Origin: Photobacterium rosenbergii
GTDB lineage: Bacteria > Pseudomonadota > Gammaproteobacteria > Enterobacterales > Vibrionaceae
Assembly (NCBI RefSeq): GCF_003026455.1
Contig: NZ_PYMB01000001.1
Coordinates: 1,302,001 to 1,366,000, forward strand
Reading direction: 5' to 3'
DNA length: 64,000 nucleotides
The notes beneath the pieces were generated by a model. That model was not told the DNA's origin. It did not search any database and worked only from the letters and a program-made list of their open reading frames with translations. Positions 62,516 to 64,000 of this stretch are shown here, in pieces. The first letter of the stretch is position 1; the number at the start of each line of letters is the position of its first letter. The position numbers were made by a program, and so were the translations under genes.

Positions 62516-63490
62516 TTAGATAGTAATATTTAGACCGACACGAACTTGCATTTCTTGCTTGTCGCCACCACTGTAGTCAGGTGCGTGAGCCGGTGAATGG
62601 CGTTGGTTATCACCGTATTGGAAGTTTGCAACTACACGTAAGTTATTATTTATTCGCTTGTTGTTATTGACGTTTACCCTAACATAGTCGTAACCATTCC
62701 AGTACCTACCACTTTCTTCACGGCCAATAACGGTATTGAGTTCTGTGGTAATTCCATAGTAGTGGTTGAAACGCACAAACGGCTTCACATTGTAGTTTTT
62801 ACGACGGAATTCATAGTCAGAATTGTCGGTTGTACCGTTGTATGACAGGCTAGCACCATAGTTGATTTGACGACTCTGGCGATATACATAGTTCACATCT
62901 GCAGAGTAGGCTTGCCAGTTGTCATTATCTCTATTTTCCGTTCTGTCATAGCGTTCACGCCACTTAAACTGGTAATCAGCAGTGGTTGAGATAAAGTGCT
63001 GGCCATAGGTTAACTGTACACCAGGCTTTAGCTTAAGCTCTTGGGTGGCAGTGCCTTGTGCCTCTACTTGACGGATGTATACAGGTTCGGCAAACCAACT
63101 AAAACGAGGGCTTACCCACTGCTCATAGCGAGGAGCGAGAGTAAAACTCACACGTCCGTCATTGCTATAACCATTCGCACCTTTAACATCTACCCAAGAT
63201 TCAGATAATACGTGGCGGAATCTGAAGTTTTCATTAATTCGGGTAGAACCATCTAAATATACAAGTCGATACGAAGAGCGTTTAGGTGCATTATCAAAAA
63301 CAGTCTCGTTATAAACTAGACCGGTAAAAAAGTTTGTTCTTCTCTGGTTTGGACTTGAATCTGAACGAACCTGAATTGTATCGACGTCACCGTCCATATC
63401 AATCTGGAATGAACTAGAATCCGGTTGGGAAGCCATCGCGCCACCAGAAAGCATTATTGTCCCTATGCTTAACATCAATTTTTTATTCAT
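62516..63490 (-). CDS. Outer-membrane beta-barrel, probable oligosaccharide porin, copy 2
   Basis: The 324-residue protein starts MNKKLMLSIGTIMLSGGAMA, a signal peptide preceded by AGCAGGG; the longer frame to 63613 is disfavoured. It has alternating strands with blocks shared with porin 1: RTNFFTGLVYNETVFD, GRVSFTLAPRYEQWVSPRFSWFAEP, NGTTDNSDYEFRRKNYNVKPFVRF. The C-terminus is VRVGLNITI. Many Arg and Asp/Asn residues fit passage of charged oligosaccharides. It heads the second locus block, behind an operator. Confidence 0.65.
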   Translation of the reverse strand: MNKKLMLSIGTIMLSGGAMASQPDSSSFQIDMDGDVDTIQVRSDSSPNQRRTNFFTGLVYNETVFDNAPKRSSYRLVYLDGSTRINENFRFRHVLSESWVDVKGANGYSNDGRVSFTLAPRYEQWVSPRFSWFAEPVYIRQVEAQGTATQELKLKPGVQLTYGQHFISTTADYQFKWRERYDRTENRDNDNWQAYSADVNYVYRQSRQINYGASLSYNGTTDNSDYEFRRKNYNVKPFVRFNHYYGITTELNTVIGREESGRYWNGYDYVRVNVNNNKRINNNLRVVANFQYGDNQRHSPAHAPDYSGGDKQEMQVRVGLNITI

Positions 63491-63616
63491 TGTAACCCTG
63501 CTCTCACGTATCGGATAAATTATAACTCGCTTTAATTTCGTAATAGATGACTGGGGAGTGGTAATAAGTAACAAAAAATATCTTAATCTGGCAGTCATCG
63601 ATTTGATACGCACAAA

Positions 63617-63632
63617 GATAAACGTTTCGACT
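63617..63632. promoter_or_regulatory. LacI-type operator upstream of porin 2
   Basis: GATAAACGTTTCGACT, identical to the site before porin 1, has its core at 63620-63627, about 127 bp before the start. The remaining gap to 64000 is AT-rich and holds no recognisable gene. Confidence 0.75.
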
Positions 63633-64000
63633 AAGAAGTCAAAGAAAGCACTTATTTGCTAAACTAATATATAAACCCTTGGTTTGATTGAGATATTCAT
63701 AAAAAACATGAATTTTCATATTAATTCTAATTTTTCACAATATGAACCAAATCACATGCAATATCTTGCATTTATTTAATTTACACTTAAAAATCAATAG
63801 CTTATAGCATGTTAATTTTTAATGTATTTGTACGCAATTTGACACTTACCCTTAACAACCCATTAAAAGCAAACCACCGCTTTCAAGTTAAATAAACCAT
63901 CTTTAATTGATAGAAATAAGGCTTTAATTAGCGTCAGGTCACAAAATTAATTAAAAACCACCATAAATTTTTCTTGTTGAGGGGCTGATGATTGAACCGT

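Noticed and set aside
17587..63490. SusC/SusD-type Bacteroidetes polysaccharide locus
   Set aside because: No TonB-dependent SusC or SusD-like gene is present; small barrels and a CUT1 importer take their place.

Overview
The window looks like the chromosome of a marine gammaproteobacterium, most probably a member of the Vibrionaceae (Vibrio, Photobacterium, Grimontia or a relative). The evidence is the gene families (DUF3332 lipoprotein, SigZ-type sigma factor, PAS/LuxR-type regulator, MATE and Nik/Dpp-type transporters) and the moderate base composition with AT-rich intergenic stretches. No rRNA, complete tRNA, CRISPR array, phage module or intact insertion sequence was found.

Layout. (1) 1-5.7 kb: a partial MATE exporter, divergent from a four-gene Nik/Dpp-type ABC importer that sits behind a good Fur box and has an unusual fused double permease. 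(2) 5.7-9.9 kb: an allantoin-use cluster (NCS1 permease, GntR regulator with TTGTATACAA operators, allantoin racemase, PuuE-type allantoinase). (3) 9.9-17.3 kb: ordinary genes (lipase-like hydrolase, phosphotransferase, SigZ, GST, AraC regulator, serine hydrolase, DUF3332 lipoprotein). They include a striking 15-copy heptanucleotide repeat directly upstream of the phosphotransferase. (4) 17.5-46.7 kb: a polysaccharide-utilisation locus with six FGly-type sulfatases, a GH144/glycoamylase-like secreted enzyme, an outer-membrane barrel, two lipoproteins with ExoP-C-like modules, and a sugar ABC transporter with its LacI regulator. It also holds an 1126-residue GH94 phosphorylase resembling 1,2-beta-oligoglucan phosphorylases. 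(5) 46.7-56.5 kb: a mixed interlude (AraC, M19 dipeptidase with a duplicated 5' end, crotonase, decayed acetyltransferase, PAS regulator, VOC protein, twin 103-residue secreted proteins with a TetR regulator, a glycoamylase-like protein without signal peptide). (6) 56.6-63.6 kb: a second block of the locus with two more sulfatases, a paralogous GH144-like enzyme and a paralogous barrel.

How the genes work together. Ten near-identical palindromes with the core AAACGTTT lie upstream of nearly every operon in blocks 4 and 6 and nowhere else that I saw, so the two blocks form one regulon, probably under the LacI-family protein at 34.9-35.9 kb. Inferred flow: surface lipoproteins bind the glycan; barrels admit oligosaccharides; eight periplasmic or exported sulfatases strip anionic groups; GH144-like enzymes cut the backbone; the binding protein and two permeases import the oligomers; the cytosolic GH94 enzyme cleaves them by phosphorolysis. 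GH94 of this size together with GH144-like enzymes points to a beta-1,2-glucan backbone. Eight sulfatases imply a heavily substituted anionic form that I do not know as a described substrate. This is the best candidate here for an undescribed system. The substrate assignment is inference.
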